A stretch of DNA of 64,000 nucleotides from Aquibium pacificus (GTDB lineage: Bacteria; Pseudomonadota; Alphaproteobacteria; Rhizobiales; Rhizobiaceae). The DNA is taken from NCBI RefSeq assembly GCF_040839445.1, contig NZ_JBDPGJ010000004.1, positions 372,001 to 436,000 on the forward strand, in the 5' to 3' direction. Below, in pieces: positions 8,287-16,322 of the stretch. How positions within the stretch are numbered: the stretch's first letter is position 1; the number at the start of each line of letters is the position of its first letter. The notes under the pieces were generated by a model. The model was not told where the DNA came from and did no database searches. It saw nothing but the letters and a program-made list of their open reading frames with translations. Both the position numbers and the translations under genes were made by a program.

Positions 8287-9038
8287 TGCCGCGCTACCGG
8301 CTCGACATCGAGTACGACGGCACGCCCTATTCGGGCTGGCAGCGCCAGGCCGGCCAGCATTCCGTCCAGGCAGCCATCGAGCAGGCCGTCTTTGCCTTCT
8401 GCCGCGAGGAGATCACCTTGCGCGGCGCGGGGCGGACCGATGCCGGCGTCCATGCCACGGCGCAAGTCGCCCATTTCGATCTTGAGAAGGACTGGCCGGC
8501 CGACACGGTGCGCGACGCGGTCAACGCGCATCTGCAGCTTGCCGGCGAGCGGGTCTCCATCCTGATCGCGGACAAGGCCTTGCCGGACTTCGATTCGCGC
8601 TTCTGGGCCGTCGAGAGGCACTATCTCTACCGCATCGTCAACCGGCGCGCGCCGCTGGCGCTGGAGCGGAACAAGGCCTGGTGGGTTCCCCGTCCGCTCG
8701 ACGACGCCGCCATGCACGAGGCGGCGCAAGTGCTGGTGGGTCGGCACGATTTCACCACATTCCGCTCGGTCCAGTGCCAGGCGCGGAGCCCGATACGCAC
8801 GCTCGACCGGCTGGATGTTACCAGCAGCGGCGAACTGATCGAGATTCGCGCCTCGGCGCGGTCCTTCCTGCACAACCAGGTGCGCTCCATGGTCGGGACG
8901 CTGAAGCGGGTCGGGGAGGGCGCCTCGACCGCCGCCGACGTGAAGCGGGCGCTCGACGCGATGGACCGCAAGGCCTGTGGACCGGTCGCGCCGCCGCACG
9001 GGCTCTACCTCGTCCGCGTCGACTATCCGGAACTCTGA
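8286..9038 (+). CDS. truA: tRNA pseudouridine(38-40) synthase TruA
   Basis: The 250-residue product starts MPRYRLDIEYDGTPYSGWQRQ and contains the catalytic aspartate in GAGRTDAGVHATAQVAHF, which forms pseudouridine at tRNA positions 38-40. Further conserved stretches are FDSRFWAVERHYLYRIVN and the C-terminal FLHNQVRSMVGTL. The start ATG shares one base with the preceding stop (TGATG). It ends two bases before the convergent membrane-protein gene at 9040. Confidence 0.97.
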   Translation: MPRYRLDIEYDGTPYSGWQRQAGQHSVQAAIEQAVFAFCREEITLRGAGRTDAGVHATAQVAHFDLEKDWPADTVRDAVNAHLQLAGERVSILIADKALPDFDSRFWAVERHYLYRIVNRRAPLALERNKAWWVPRPLDDAAMHEAAQVLVGRHDFTTFRSVQCQARSPIRTLDRLDVTSSGELIEIRASARSFLHNQVRSMVGTLKRVGEGASTAADVKRALDAMDRKACGPVAPPHGLYLVRVDYPEL

Positions 9039-9039
9039 A

Positions 9040-9639
9040 TCAGCCGGAGGGCCGATCCAGTCCGATCAGGTCCTGCATGCCGAACAGGACGAAAAGCGAT
9101 GCCGCGACCATCGCCGCGAACACCCCCGTCGCCACAGCCGGTCCCTTGCCGATGGCGACGTTCGTCAGGCGCCAGGACAGAAACATCGTCGCCAGAAAGA
9201 GCAGGAGAGACAGAAGCGAGACACCGTCGACCTCGTCCGGCAGGAAGAGATGCAGCAATGCCGGCGGCAGCATGATCCACACGATGATGGCCGTCGCCCA
9301 GTTGCTCGCAACCACGTAGTGGACGTAGCGATCCCCGATCCCGACATGGCGCGCGATCAGTGCCAGGCCGACGAGCGGGAGGAGCCATGCCGCGAGATCG
9401 ACGAGCGCGAGGCGCAGGATCAGCGAGAGACGTCCCGCGCCTTCAGGATCGAAGGCGACGATGTCGTTGGCGACGGAAACCCAGCCCAGGAACAAGGCGG
9501 GGAGGGCGATGACGATGGCGAAGAACGACGTCCAGAATCCGTCCGCCGAGAGGTCGAGCATGCGCAGGCCTTCGGTCCGGCCATTCATCATGCGCCAGGC
9601 TCCGGACAGGGAGGTGATGATCTCGTCGACGGAAGGCAT
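9040..9639 (-). CDS. Conserved membrane protein, unknown function
   Basis: A 199-residue protein starting at MPSVDEIITSLSGAWRMMNG (ATG 9639). It has about five hydrophobic segments (starting near FFAIVIALPALFLGW, LALVDLAAWLLPLVGLALI, TAIIVWIMLPPALLHLF, LSLLLFLATMFLSW and VATGVFAAMVAASLFVLFG). Proteins of this type sit between truA and dapE in several Rhizobiales genomes; I do not know a function. It starts 11 bases after the dapE stop on the same strand, so it is likely in one transcript with dapE. Confidence 0.75.
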   Translation of the reverse strand: MPSVDEIITSLSGAWRMMNGRTEGLRMLDLSADGFWTSFFAIVIALPALFLGWVSVANDIVAFDPEGAGRLSLILRLALVDLAAWLLPLVGLALIARHVGIGDRYVHYVVASNWATAIIVWIMLPPALLHLFLPDEVDGVSLLSLLLFLATMFLSWRLTNVAIGKGPAVATGVFAAMVAASLFVLFGMQDLIGLDRPSG

Positions 9640-9650
9640 GGAGGCTGATC

Positions 9651-10844
9651 TCAGGCCGTCTCGAACCAGTCGGCGAGAAAGCGTTCGTAGATTCGGGTGA
9701 GCATCTCCAGATCCTCTATGGACACGCATTCGTCCACCATGTGCATGGTCTGGCCCACCAGCCCGAACTCGACCACCGGACAGTAGTCCTTGATGAAGCG
9801 GGCATCCGAGGTTCCGCCGGAGGTCGAGAGTTCCGGCATCCGACCGGTGACGGCCTCCACTGACTTCGACAGCACGCCAATCAGCGTCTCGTCGCAAGTT
9901 AGGAAGACCTGGCTGGGGCGGTCGCGCCATTCGATCTCGAACCGGATCGGCTCTTCCCGATCGGGGCGCAGGATGGCGCGGGTGGAGGCTCGGTCGAGCC
10001 GGTTGTGGATCTCGGCCTGGATCGTCTCGGCGGTCCACGTGTCGTTGAAGCGGACGTTGAAGGACGCCGTCGCCTTCGCCGGGATGACGTTCGTCGCGGC
10101 ATTGCCGACGTCGATCGACGTCACCTCCAGGTTCGTCGGCTGGAAGTCGGCCGTACCCGCGTCGAATGCCGGATGCATCAGCGCTTCCACCAGCGTCACG
10201 ATCCCGCGCACGGGATTGTCGGCCAGATGCGGGTAGGCGGCATGTCCCTGCTTGCCGGTCACCACGATCGTTCCGGAGACGGAGCCCCGCCTGCCGATCT
10301 TGATCATGTCGCCCAGAGCGCCGGGATTCGTCGGCTCCCCGACGACGGCGGCGTCCCACGTCTCGCCCATCTTCGCGGCCCAGTCCAGCAGCTTGGCGGT
10401 CCCGTTGACCGCCGGGCCTTCCTCGTCGCCGGTGATCAGCAGCGACACGGAGCCTTTCGGGAGCCCGTTGCGTTCGATGTAGCGGGCGACGGCGGCAACG
10501 AAACAGGCGATGCCGCCCTTCATGTCGACCGCGCCACGGCCGTATATGAAGCCGTTTGAAACCTCCGCGCCGAACGGCGGGTGCCTCCAGGAGGCTTCGT
10601 CCCCGACCGGCACGACGTCTGTATGTCCAGCAAACATCAGGTGTGGCCCGTTGCCGGAAATCCGGGCATAGAGATTCTCGATGTCCGGCGTGCCGGGTTC
10701 GGAAAAGACCGGCCGATCGACGTGGAATCCGAGGGGCGCCAGGAATGTCTCCAGCGCCGCCAGCGCTCCACCCTCGGCCGGCGTCACCGAGGGACAGCGG
10801 ATCAGCGTGGTCAGCACCGCAGCGGGATCAGTGGTCGGGTTCAT
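9651..10844 (-). CDS. dapE: Succinyl-diaminopimelate desuccinylase
   Basis: The 397-residue M20 peptidase-family enzyme hydrolyses N-succinyl-LL-diaminopimelate in lysine and cell-wall synthesis. Zinc ligands and catalytic residues are visible in order: FAGHTDVVPVG (His, Asp), GRGAVDMKGGIA (bridging Asp), ITGDEEGPA (catalytic Glu-Glu), and the C-terminal GQTMHMVDECV (His). TSGGTSDARF is also conserved. The start MNPTTDPAAVL fits the family. dapD lies 1.3 kb upstream on the same strand with two membrane-protein genes between. Confidence 0.96.
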   Translation of the reverse strand: MNPTTDPAAVLTTLIRCPSVTPAEGGALAALETFLAPLGFHVDRPVFSEPGTPDIENLYARISGNGPHLMFAGHTDVVPVGDEASWRHPPFGAEVSNGFIYGRGAVDMKGGIACFVAAVARYIERNGLPKGSVSLLITGDEEGPAVNGTAKLLDWAAKMGETWDAAVVGEPTNPGALGDMIKIGRRGSVSGTIVVTGKQGHAAYPHLADNPVRGIVTLVEALMHPAFDAGTADFQPTNLEVTSIDVGNAATNVIPAKATASFNVRFNDTWTAETIQAEIHNRLDRASTRAILRPDREEPIRFEIEWRDRPSQVFLTCDETLIGVLSKSVEAVTGRMPELSTSGGTSDARFIKDYCPVVEFGLVGQTMHMVDECVSIEDLEMLTRIYERFLADWFETA

Positions 10845-10969
10845 CGTGGCAGCGATAGTCCAAAGCGGCTGCCCTGTCACCGTGCGCAAACGCGCACCCG
10901 GGCCGTCGGATCGGGAGGGCGGATGCGCAGGGGCCGCGCGGGGACGCCGCCCGCGAGCGACATTGCCGC

Positions 10970-11686
10970 CTAGCGCCGCCGCTCCGGGCGATGCGCTGAA
11001 TGATCGATCAGCATGATCTTCTGCCAGATCTTGCGCGAGAGATTGGAGCCGAGTTCCTCGATGTCGTTGACCGCTTCGAGGACCACCGTGTCGTTGACGG
11101 ATTGCGCGTAGAGGGCGGCGAGCTTGCCGGTGATGGAGAGCATCTCGGAGCAGTAATCCAGATACCGCGTCAGTTCCGCTGGACCGAGCGAACGATCGGG
11201 CGAACTCCGGGTCCGCTTGAAGCTCTCCGAAAGCGCTGCGGGGTCCTTCGTCAGCTGGTGCATGTCGATCACGTGGATCAGCGAACGGATGCCGTGCAGC
11301 TGCCGGAACACGCGTTTGCGTTTGATCCTCTCCTCGAGCGTGATCAGCGAGAACAGCCCGATACCGATCAGGAGCAGCGTGTTCAGCGAGGCCTCGAAGC
11401 CCTGCACCGATTCCAGCGCGTCGCTCGACATGCGGTCGAGCGGCACGATGGTGCCGACGAAGGCGAACATCGACGCGCCGGCGACGATCGCCGCCGCGAT
11501 CAGCGCTCTCAGCCACCAGATCGGCCCTTCCAGATCGCGCGCACCTTTCGCGACGTCGCGCGACAGCGATACCAGTTCGCGCGCGACCCTGCTGATGCCC
11601 GAGGCCGCGAAACGCTCCTCCACGCGTCGGTCGAGAATTTCGGCGGTCTCGATGATCAGGGCTGGCGAAAGCGTCCGGTAGGGCAT
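10970..11686 (-). CDS. Membrane protein with two helices and cytoplasmic flanks, unknown function
   Basis: A 238-residue protein starting MPYRTLSPALIIETAEILDR. The first ~65 residues are polar and helical; two membrane helices follow (WWLRALIAAAIVAGASMFAFVG and NTLLLIGIGLFSLITLEERIKR), then a ~110-residue soluble tail that is mostly helical (RSLIHVIDMHQLTKDP, then LDYCSEMLSITGKLAALYAQS). I do not recognise a named family. It sits 5 bases after a DUF805 gene in the dapD-to-dapE stretch and is probably co-transcribed with it. Confidence 0.72.
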   Translation of the reverse strand: MPYRTLSPALIIETAEILDRRVEERFAASGISRVARELVSLSRDVAKGARDLEGPIWWLRALIAAAIVAGASMFAFVGTIVPLDRMSSDALESVQGFEASLNTLLLIGIGLFSLITLEERIKRKRVFRQLHGIRSLIHVIDMHQLTKDPAALSESFKRTRSSPDRSLGPAELTRYLDYCSEMLSITGKLAALYAQSVNDTVVLEAVNDIEELGSNLSRKIWQKIMLIDHSAHRPERRR

Positions 11687-11691
11687 GCCGG

Positions 11692-12054
11692 CTACCGGGG
11701 GGCGTTGGTCTGGCTGCCGAACCGGTTCGGTCCCTTTGTGCCGGGCAGGAAGCACAGCACCAGGAACATCAGGATGTCGCCGACGACGAACAGGAGCGCC
11801 AGCCAGCCGGACCGGTTGATGTCGTGCAGGCGCTTGGCGCACATCGCCACGTGCGAGACGAGGGCGACGCCGATAACGATCAGGAAGATTCCGCCCCAGA
11901 ACGACTGTGCCGCTTCATCGGTGGTCGCAATGATGCGGTAGACCGGATAGAGCCGCGCGACGTACAGGAGCAGGCCTCCGAGCGCGAAGGCCTGTCGGTC
12001 GATCCGGCCCTGGAAACCGAAGAAGAACCAGCTGATCTTGGATGCGTCAGGCAA
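11692..12054 (-). CDS. DUF805 family membrane protein
   Basis: A 120-residue DUF805 protein: WFFFGFQGRIDRQAFALGG at the N-terminus and the family signature AKRLHDINRSGWLALLFVV in the middle, then a PGTKGPNRFG tail. There are four hydrophobic segments. DUF805 proteins are inner-membrane proteins without an established role. The gene lies between dapD and the 238-residue membrane protein, all on the minus strand. Confidence 0.88.
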   Translation of the reverse strand: MPDASKISWFFFGFQGRIDRQAFALGGLLLYVARLYPVYRIIATTDEAAQSFWGGIFLIVIGVALVSHVAMCAKRLHDINRSGWLALLFVVGDILMFLVLCFLPGTKGPNRFGSQTNAPR

Positions 12055-12123
12055 GCGAAGCCGTCCCCCCGTCGCGATGGAAAGCGTCGAACGAGCCGAG
12101 TGGGCTTCGAGCTATGAGCAATA

Positions 12124-12978
12124 TCAGTCCCTCAGCAACTCGTTGATCGAGGTCTTCGAGCGCGTCTTCTCGTCGACGCGCTTGACGATCACGGCGCAGT
12201 ATAGGCTCGGACCGGGCTCGCCGTTGGGCAGCGCCTTGCCGGGCATGGTGCCGGCCACGACCACCGAATAGGGTGGAACCTCGCCGTACGATATCTCGCC
12301 TGTCTCTCGATCGACGATCTTGGTCGACTTGCCGATGAAGACGCCCATCCCGAGCACCGAGCCTTCGCGCACGATGCACCCCTCGACCACTTCGGAGCGG
12401 GCGCCGATGAAGCAATTGTCCTCGATGATGGTCGGTCCGGCCTGAATGGGCTCCAGCACCCCGCCGATGCCGACGCCGCCCGACAGGTGCACGTTCTTGC
12501 CGATCTGCGCACAGGATCCGACTGTCGCCCAGGTGTCCACCATGGTGCCGGTGTCCACATAGGCGCCGAGATTGACGAAGGACGGCATCAGGATCACGTT
12601 TGGCGCAATATAGGCCGAGCGCCGCACCACGCAGTTGGGAACCGCTCGGAAACCGGCTTTCTCGAATTCGTTCGCGCTCCAGCCGTCGAACTTCGAAGCA
12701 ACCTTGTCCCACCAGACCGCATCGCCGGGACCGCCCTTGATGACCTCCATCGGATTCAGCCGGAAGGAGAGCATGACCGCCTTCTTCAGCCACTGGTTCA
12801 CGTGCCAGTCGCCGTTTTCGCGCCGTTCCGCCACGCGCGCTTCTCCGTGATCGAGCAGGGTCAGCGCGGTCTCTACGGCTTCGCGAACCTCTCCGCGGGT
12901 GCTCGTGTTGACGCCGTCGCGCTCCTCGAATGCCTTCTCGATCGTCCTTTCGAGTGCGGCGAGGTCCTGAGTGGGCAT
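12124..12978 (-). CDS. dapD: 2,3,4,5-tetrahydropyridine-2,6-dicarboxylate N-succinyltransferase
   Basis: The 284-residue trimeric left-handed beta-helix acyltransferase transfers succinyl from succinyl-CoA to tetrahydrodipicolinate, the step before DapC/DapE. Hexapeptide-repeat turns are clear (AYIAPNVILMPSFVNLGAYVD, GGVGIGGVLEPIQAGPTIIEDNCFIGARSEVVEGCIV). The start MPTQDLAALERTIEKAFEERD is the family start. Codons upstream remain open but show no conserved sequence. Confidence 0.97.
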   Translation of the reverse strand: MPTQDLAALERTIEKAFEERDGVNTSTRGEVREAVETALTLLDHGEARVAERRENGDWHVNQWLKKAVMLSFRLNPMEVIKGGPGDAVWWDKVASKFDGWSANEFEKAGFRAVPNCVVRRSAYIAPNVILMPSFVNLGAYVDTGTMVDTWATVGSCAQIGKNVHLSGGVGIGGVLEPIQAGPTIIEDNCFIGARSEVVEGCIVREGSVLGMGVFIGKSTKIVDRETGEISYGEVPPYSVVVAGTMPGKALPNGEPGPSLYCAVIVKRVDEKTRSKTSINELLRD

Positions 12979-13120
12979 GCGGGCGGCTCCGTTACACGTG
13001 CTGTTAAGAGGCAAGGCCATAGGCTGTCGGAAAGTCGCGCGGAACCTATTTGAAGCCTCATGAAGGGTCAATCGCGACGCGCCCGGGACAGGCGCAACGA
13101 AAAGGGGCCGGACAATACCC

Positions 13121-13963
13121 ATGAATGAACGGAAAGAAGGCGGCTGGACGCCGCTTCCCCATTCGGACGAGGATCTGCAACGCGCCCGCAGCGTTCCGCA
13201 CACGCCGCAGACGCAATCGCCCGCCTACCGGCTGGCGTGGGACGATGCCGACTTTCTCACGCAACGGGACCTGCGTCCCGTCAGGCTTCAGCTCGAATTG
13301 ATGAAGCCGGAGATGATTCTCGCCGAACGCGGCATCCGCTCGACGGTGATCCTGTTCGGCGGCGCGCGTATTCCCGAACCCGGCGGCGAGGCCTGGGCGG
13401 CCAAGAACGAGGTTCAGCAGAAGAACCTCGAGGCCAACAGCAGGTACTACGAGGAGGCGCGCCAGTTCGCCCGGCTGTGCTCGGAGCACTCGGCGACCTC
13501 GCGCTATCGCGAGTTCGTGATCGTGACGGGAGGCGGCCCCGGCGTCATGGAGGCGGGAAACCGCGGGGCGGCGGATGTCGGGGCTCCCTCGATCGGGCTC
13601 AACATTGTGTTGCCGCACGAGCAGGCGCCGAACCCCTACGTCACGCCCGAACTCTGCTTCAACTTCCACTATTTCGCGATCCGTAAGATGCATTTCATCA
13701 TGCGCGCCAAGGCGGTCGCGATCTTCCCCGGCGGTTTCGGGACCATGGACGAGTTCTTCGAGACGCTGACGCTGATCCAGACCGGGCGGATGGAGCGGGT
13801 GCCGGTCATCCTCTTCGGCAGGTCGTTCTGGGAGCGCGCGATCGACCTCGACTTCCTGGCCGAGCAGGGCACAATATCGCCCGGCGACCAGCACATCATC
13901 GACTATGCCGATACGGCGGACGAAGCCTGGGACTGCATCCGGCGCTTCTACGAGATTCCGTAG
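13121..13963 (+). CDS. LOG family protein (nucleoside 5'-monophosphate phosphoribohydrolase)
   Basis: A 280-residue protein of the TIGR00730/LOG type. The signature PGGFGTMDEFFE and the GGGPGVMEAGNRGA loop are intact. LOG enzymes cleave ribose 5-phosphate from nucleoside monophosphates, including cytokinin ribotides; in bacteria they are often misnamed lysine decarboxylases. It belongs to the longer form with an ~80-residue N-terminal extension (LRPVRLQLELMKPEMILAERG). The ATG at 13121 follows an AAAGGGG site. It is convergent with the nucleotidase gene, with a short GC hairpin between. Confidence 0.88.
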   Translation: MNERKEGGWTPLPHSDEDLQRARSVPHTPQTQSPAYRLAWDDADFLTQRDLRPVRLQLELMKPEMILAERGIRSTVILFGGARIPEPGGEAWAAKNEVQQKNLEANSRYYEEARQFARLCSEHSATSRYREFVIVTGGGPGVMEAGNRGAADVGAPSIGLNIVLPHEQAPNPYVTPELCFNFHYFAIRKMHFIMRAKAVAIFPGGFGTMDEFFETLTLIQTGRMERVPVILFGRSFWERAIDLDFLAEQGTISPGDQHIIDYADTADEAWDCIRRFYEIP

Positions 13964-13964
13964 C

Positions 13965-13987
13965 CGGACCTTCGCCCGCCCGGTCCG
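13965..13987. terminator. Weak hairpin between convergent genes
   Basis: CGGACC (13965-13970) pairs with GGTCCG (13982-13987) around an 11-base loop, between the convergent LOG and nucleotidase genes. There is no T-run on either side, so it is at best a partial terminator. Confidence 0.25.
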
Positions 13988-13993
13988 CCCGGC

Positions 13994-14701
13994 TTAAGCG
14001 TTCCGCCGGTTGATCGTTCGCAGGAATTCGGCCAGATCGTCGGTGACGTAATCCACGTCGTCCGCGTCGTCGGGATTGCGCTCCCAGATTTCCGAGAACG
14101 TCGGCTCGAAGTTCTTTGGAACGATCAGAACCGTGGTCATGCCGAGCGCCTTGGGGACCGCGAGATTGCGGGCGAGGTCCTCGAACATGGCGGCCTGCGG
14201 GCCGGCAACCCGGTGCAGGGCGGAGAACTTGTCATAGGTTTCGCGCGCCGGCTTCGGCACCAGCCCGGCCGCGACGATGTCGAAGATGTCGTCGAAATGA
14301 TCGAGGATGCCGAGCTGGCGCGCGGTGCGTTCGGCATGGTTGCGGTCGCCGTTGGTGAAGATGAACTTGCGCCCCGGCAGCTTCCTGATCTCCTCGCCGA
14401 GTTCCGGATGCGGTGCGACCCAGGAATAGTCGATGTCGTGCACCTTCTGGAGGAAGTCGTCGGGATCGATCCCGTGACGCTCCATAAGCCCGTTCAGAGT
14501 GGTTCCGTACTGGAGATAGAGTTCCTTCTGCAAGGCTCGGGCTTCGTCGCGGGGCAGTTGCAGGAGTTCCGACACGTAGGCCGTCATCTTCACGTCGATC
14601 TGCGAGAAGAGATTCGAGTGGTGAGGGTAGAGCGTGTTGTCGAGGTCGAACACCCAGTCGGTGATGCCTTCGAAACGCGCCGGATCGGGTTGATTCGTCA
14701 T
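13994..14701 (-). CDS. Pyrimidine 5'-nucleotidase, HAD family
   Basis: A 235-residue HAD-superfamily phosphatase. Motif I is VFDLDNTLYP, motif II FIFTNGDRNH, motif III the Lys in LVPKPARETYDK, motif IV FEDLARNL. It matches the SDT1/phm8-like pyrimidine nucleotidase group common in Rhizobiales, where the gene is close to dapD as it is here. The likely reaction is removal of phosphate from pyrimidine nucleoside monophosphates; exact specificity cannot be read. Confidence 0.9.
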   Translation of the reverse strand: MTNQPDPARFEGITDWVFDLDNTLYPHHSNLFSQIDVKMTAYVSELLQLPRDEARALQKELYLQYGTTLNGLMERHGIDPDDFLQKVHDIDYSWVAPHPELGEEIRKLPGRKFIFTNGDRNHAERTARQLGILDHFDDIFDIVAAGLVPKPARETYDKFSALHRVAGPQAAMFEDLARNLAVPKALGMTTVLIVPKNFEPTFSEIWERNPDDADDVDYVTDDLAEFLRTINRRNA

Positions 14702-14847
14702 GCGGCATGTATCGCATGTTTTGTCCGGGAATGAACGGGCGCCACAGCTCCGTCGGCGCTTCGGGTGCGCCGCAACGATTTCTTAAGGATCGCCGGTATC
14801 GTCATTTTAACGTCCCGATGCGAGGGTACTTCCGTTGGGGAAGTTGA

Positions 14848-15633
14848 ATGCGCTCGATCGTCGTCAAATCAGGACTGGTTGCCTTTGTTTCGGCGGTCGC
14901 ATCGCTGATCCTGGCGGCTGTCGTGCTGAAGACACAGGGAATGGCCTTCGACCGTTCCGCGCTGATGATCAGCACCCTCTGCCCCTTGCTGATCGCGTGG
15001 CCGGCCAGTGCCCGCGGCTTCCTGCAGCACCACAGGATAGAAGTCGCCCACGAGGAGGTGGCGCGTTCCCGCGACGAACTCGCCCGGGCCCATGCCGAAC
15101 TGGCCGAGGCGCATGCCCAGCTGGCCGAGCGCGCCAGCCGCGACGCCATGACCGGTCTGCTCAACCGCGAGAACTTCCTGAAAGCCGTCGAGTCGGCGAG
15201 CGCGCGGCGTGGCTCCGGTGTGCTGCTGATCATCGACGCCGACCACTTCAAGTCCATCAACGACACGCATGGCCACGCGGCGGGCGACGCCGCCCTGGTC
15301 GAGATCGCCAGGGCCATCAAGTGCAAGGCCGGCGCCGAGAGCATCTCGGGACGGATCGGCGGCGAGGAATTCGCTGTCTATCTTCCTGCTTTCGACACGT
15401 CGGCTGCGTTCTCCACCGCCGAGGCAATACGCCGCGAGGTTGCAGCGACGCGGATGGCGGCACCCGGCGGTTCGACCCTGGAGGTCAGCGTCAGCATCGG
15501 CGGCGCCGAACTTTGTCACGACGTCACGGTCGCACAGGCCCTCCGGATTGCCGACCATCGTCTTTATAAGGCAAAGCGCGCGGGCCGGGACAGGATCGTG
15601 CTCCCGGAACCGCAAGTTTCGTCTGCAGCATAG
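14848..15633 (+). CDS. Diguanylate cyclase with short membrane anchor
   Basis: A 261-residue protein: two membrane helices (residues about 8-28 and 36-52), a heptad-rich coiled coil (VAHEEVARSRDELARAHAEL, AEAHAQLAERAS) and a GGDEF domain with IIDADHFKSINDTHGH and the active signature GGEEF. The RxxD inhibitory site is missing (SISGR precedes the signature). It has essentially no periplasmic sensor, so control may come through the coiled coil or partners. The ATG follows GGGGAAG. It is divergent from the nucleotidase gene. Confidence 0.93.
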   Translation: MRSIVVKSGLVAFVSAVASLILAAVVLKTQGMAFDRSALMISTLCPLLIAWPASARGFLQHHRIEVAHEEVARSRDELARAHAELAEAHAQLAERASRDAMTGLLNRENFLKAVESASARRGSGVLLIIDADHFKSINDTHGHAAGDAALVEIARAIKCKAGAESISGRIGGEEFAVYLPAFDTSAAFSTAEAIRREVAATRMAAPGGSTLEVSVSIGGAELCHDVTVAQALRIADHRLYKAKRAGRDRIVLPEPQVSSAA

Positions 15634-15676
15634 CTGATTTTCACGGACGAGCCCGAGCATCCGGCGCCGGAGACGC

Positions 15677-15710
15677 TTGACATTTGGGGATCAATCAATC
15701 AATTGATTGA
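15677..15710 (+). promoter_or_regulatory. TetR-gene promoter with a 16-base perfect palindrome
   Basis: A consensus -35 box TTGACA (15677-15682) is followed by TCAATCAATTGATTGA (15695-15710), which is perfectly self-complementary and ends two bases before the TetR-family start codon (15713). A -10 element must lie within the palindrome, so a bound repressor would block RNA polymerase. No ribosome-binding site is visible before the ATG, so the transcript may be leaderless. Confidence 0.65.
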
Positions 15711-15712
15711 GA

Positions 15713-16306
15713 ATGCTCGAAGCGCCCGAAGAGACCCCGCGTCAGGACAACAGGAAGCAGGACATCGCGGACGCCGCGCGGTCCCTCATCGCGGAGCGCG
15801 GCTTCGAGGGTTTGCGCACGCGCGACATAGCCGACCGTGTCGGCATCAACATCGCGACCCTGCACTACCACATACCGACGAAGCAGGACCTGGTCCGGCT
15901 GGTGGCGGAATCGTTGCGCACCGACTTCGTGCGGCAGCATCAGCGCCGTCCGCGCCAGGGCCTGTCGCCGGTGGATCGCCTGCGCCAGGAGTTCGCGGAT
16001 TTCCGCGAAAATCTGGAATCGAACATCGACCTGTTCACCGTGATGGCGGAACTGGGCGAGCGTGCCCGCCGCGATCCCGAGGTGCGGGCGGAACTTGAGC
16101 CAATGCGGGCATATTGGCATGCCCAGATCGCGGATTTCCTGAAAGCCGGTCGCGACAACGGCAGCTTCCGCGGCGATCTGGACCCGCAGGCCGCCGCATC
16201 GATCGTCATCGGCACGCTGACGGGTTCGCGACGCCAGTCCGATCCGTCGCTTGAGCATTTCGACGCCATCTGCGCGGAACTCCTCCGCTGCTTCCAGAAC
16301 CCCTAG
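15713..16306 (+). CDS. TetR/AcrR family transcriptional regulator
   Basis: A 197-residue regulator. The N-terminal helix-turn-helix is clear (DIADAARSLIAERGFEGLRT then IADRVGINIATLHYHIPTKQDLV), and the C-terminal ligand domain is variable. It is 16 bases upstream of a DHA2 drug exporter gene on the same strand, so it most likely represses that gene and itself through the palindrome upstream. The start is set at the ATG at 15713; a TTG two codons earlier falls inside the palindrome. Confidence 0.92.
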   Translation: MLEAPEETPRQDNRKQDIADAARSLIAERGFEGLRTRDIADRVGINIATLHYHIPTKQDLVRLVAESLRTDFVRQHQRRPRQGLSPVDRLRQEFADFRENLESNIDLFTVMAELGERARRDPEVRAELEPMRAYWHAQIADFLKAGRDNGSFRGDLDPQAAASIVIGTLTGSRRQSDPSLEHFDAICAELLRCFQNP

Positions 16307-16322
16307 ACGAGGCTGCCCCGAC

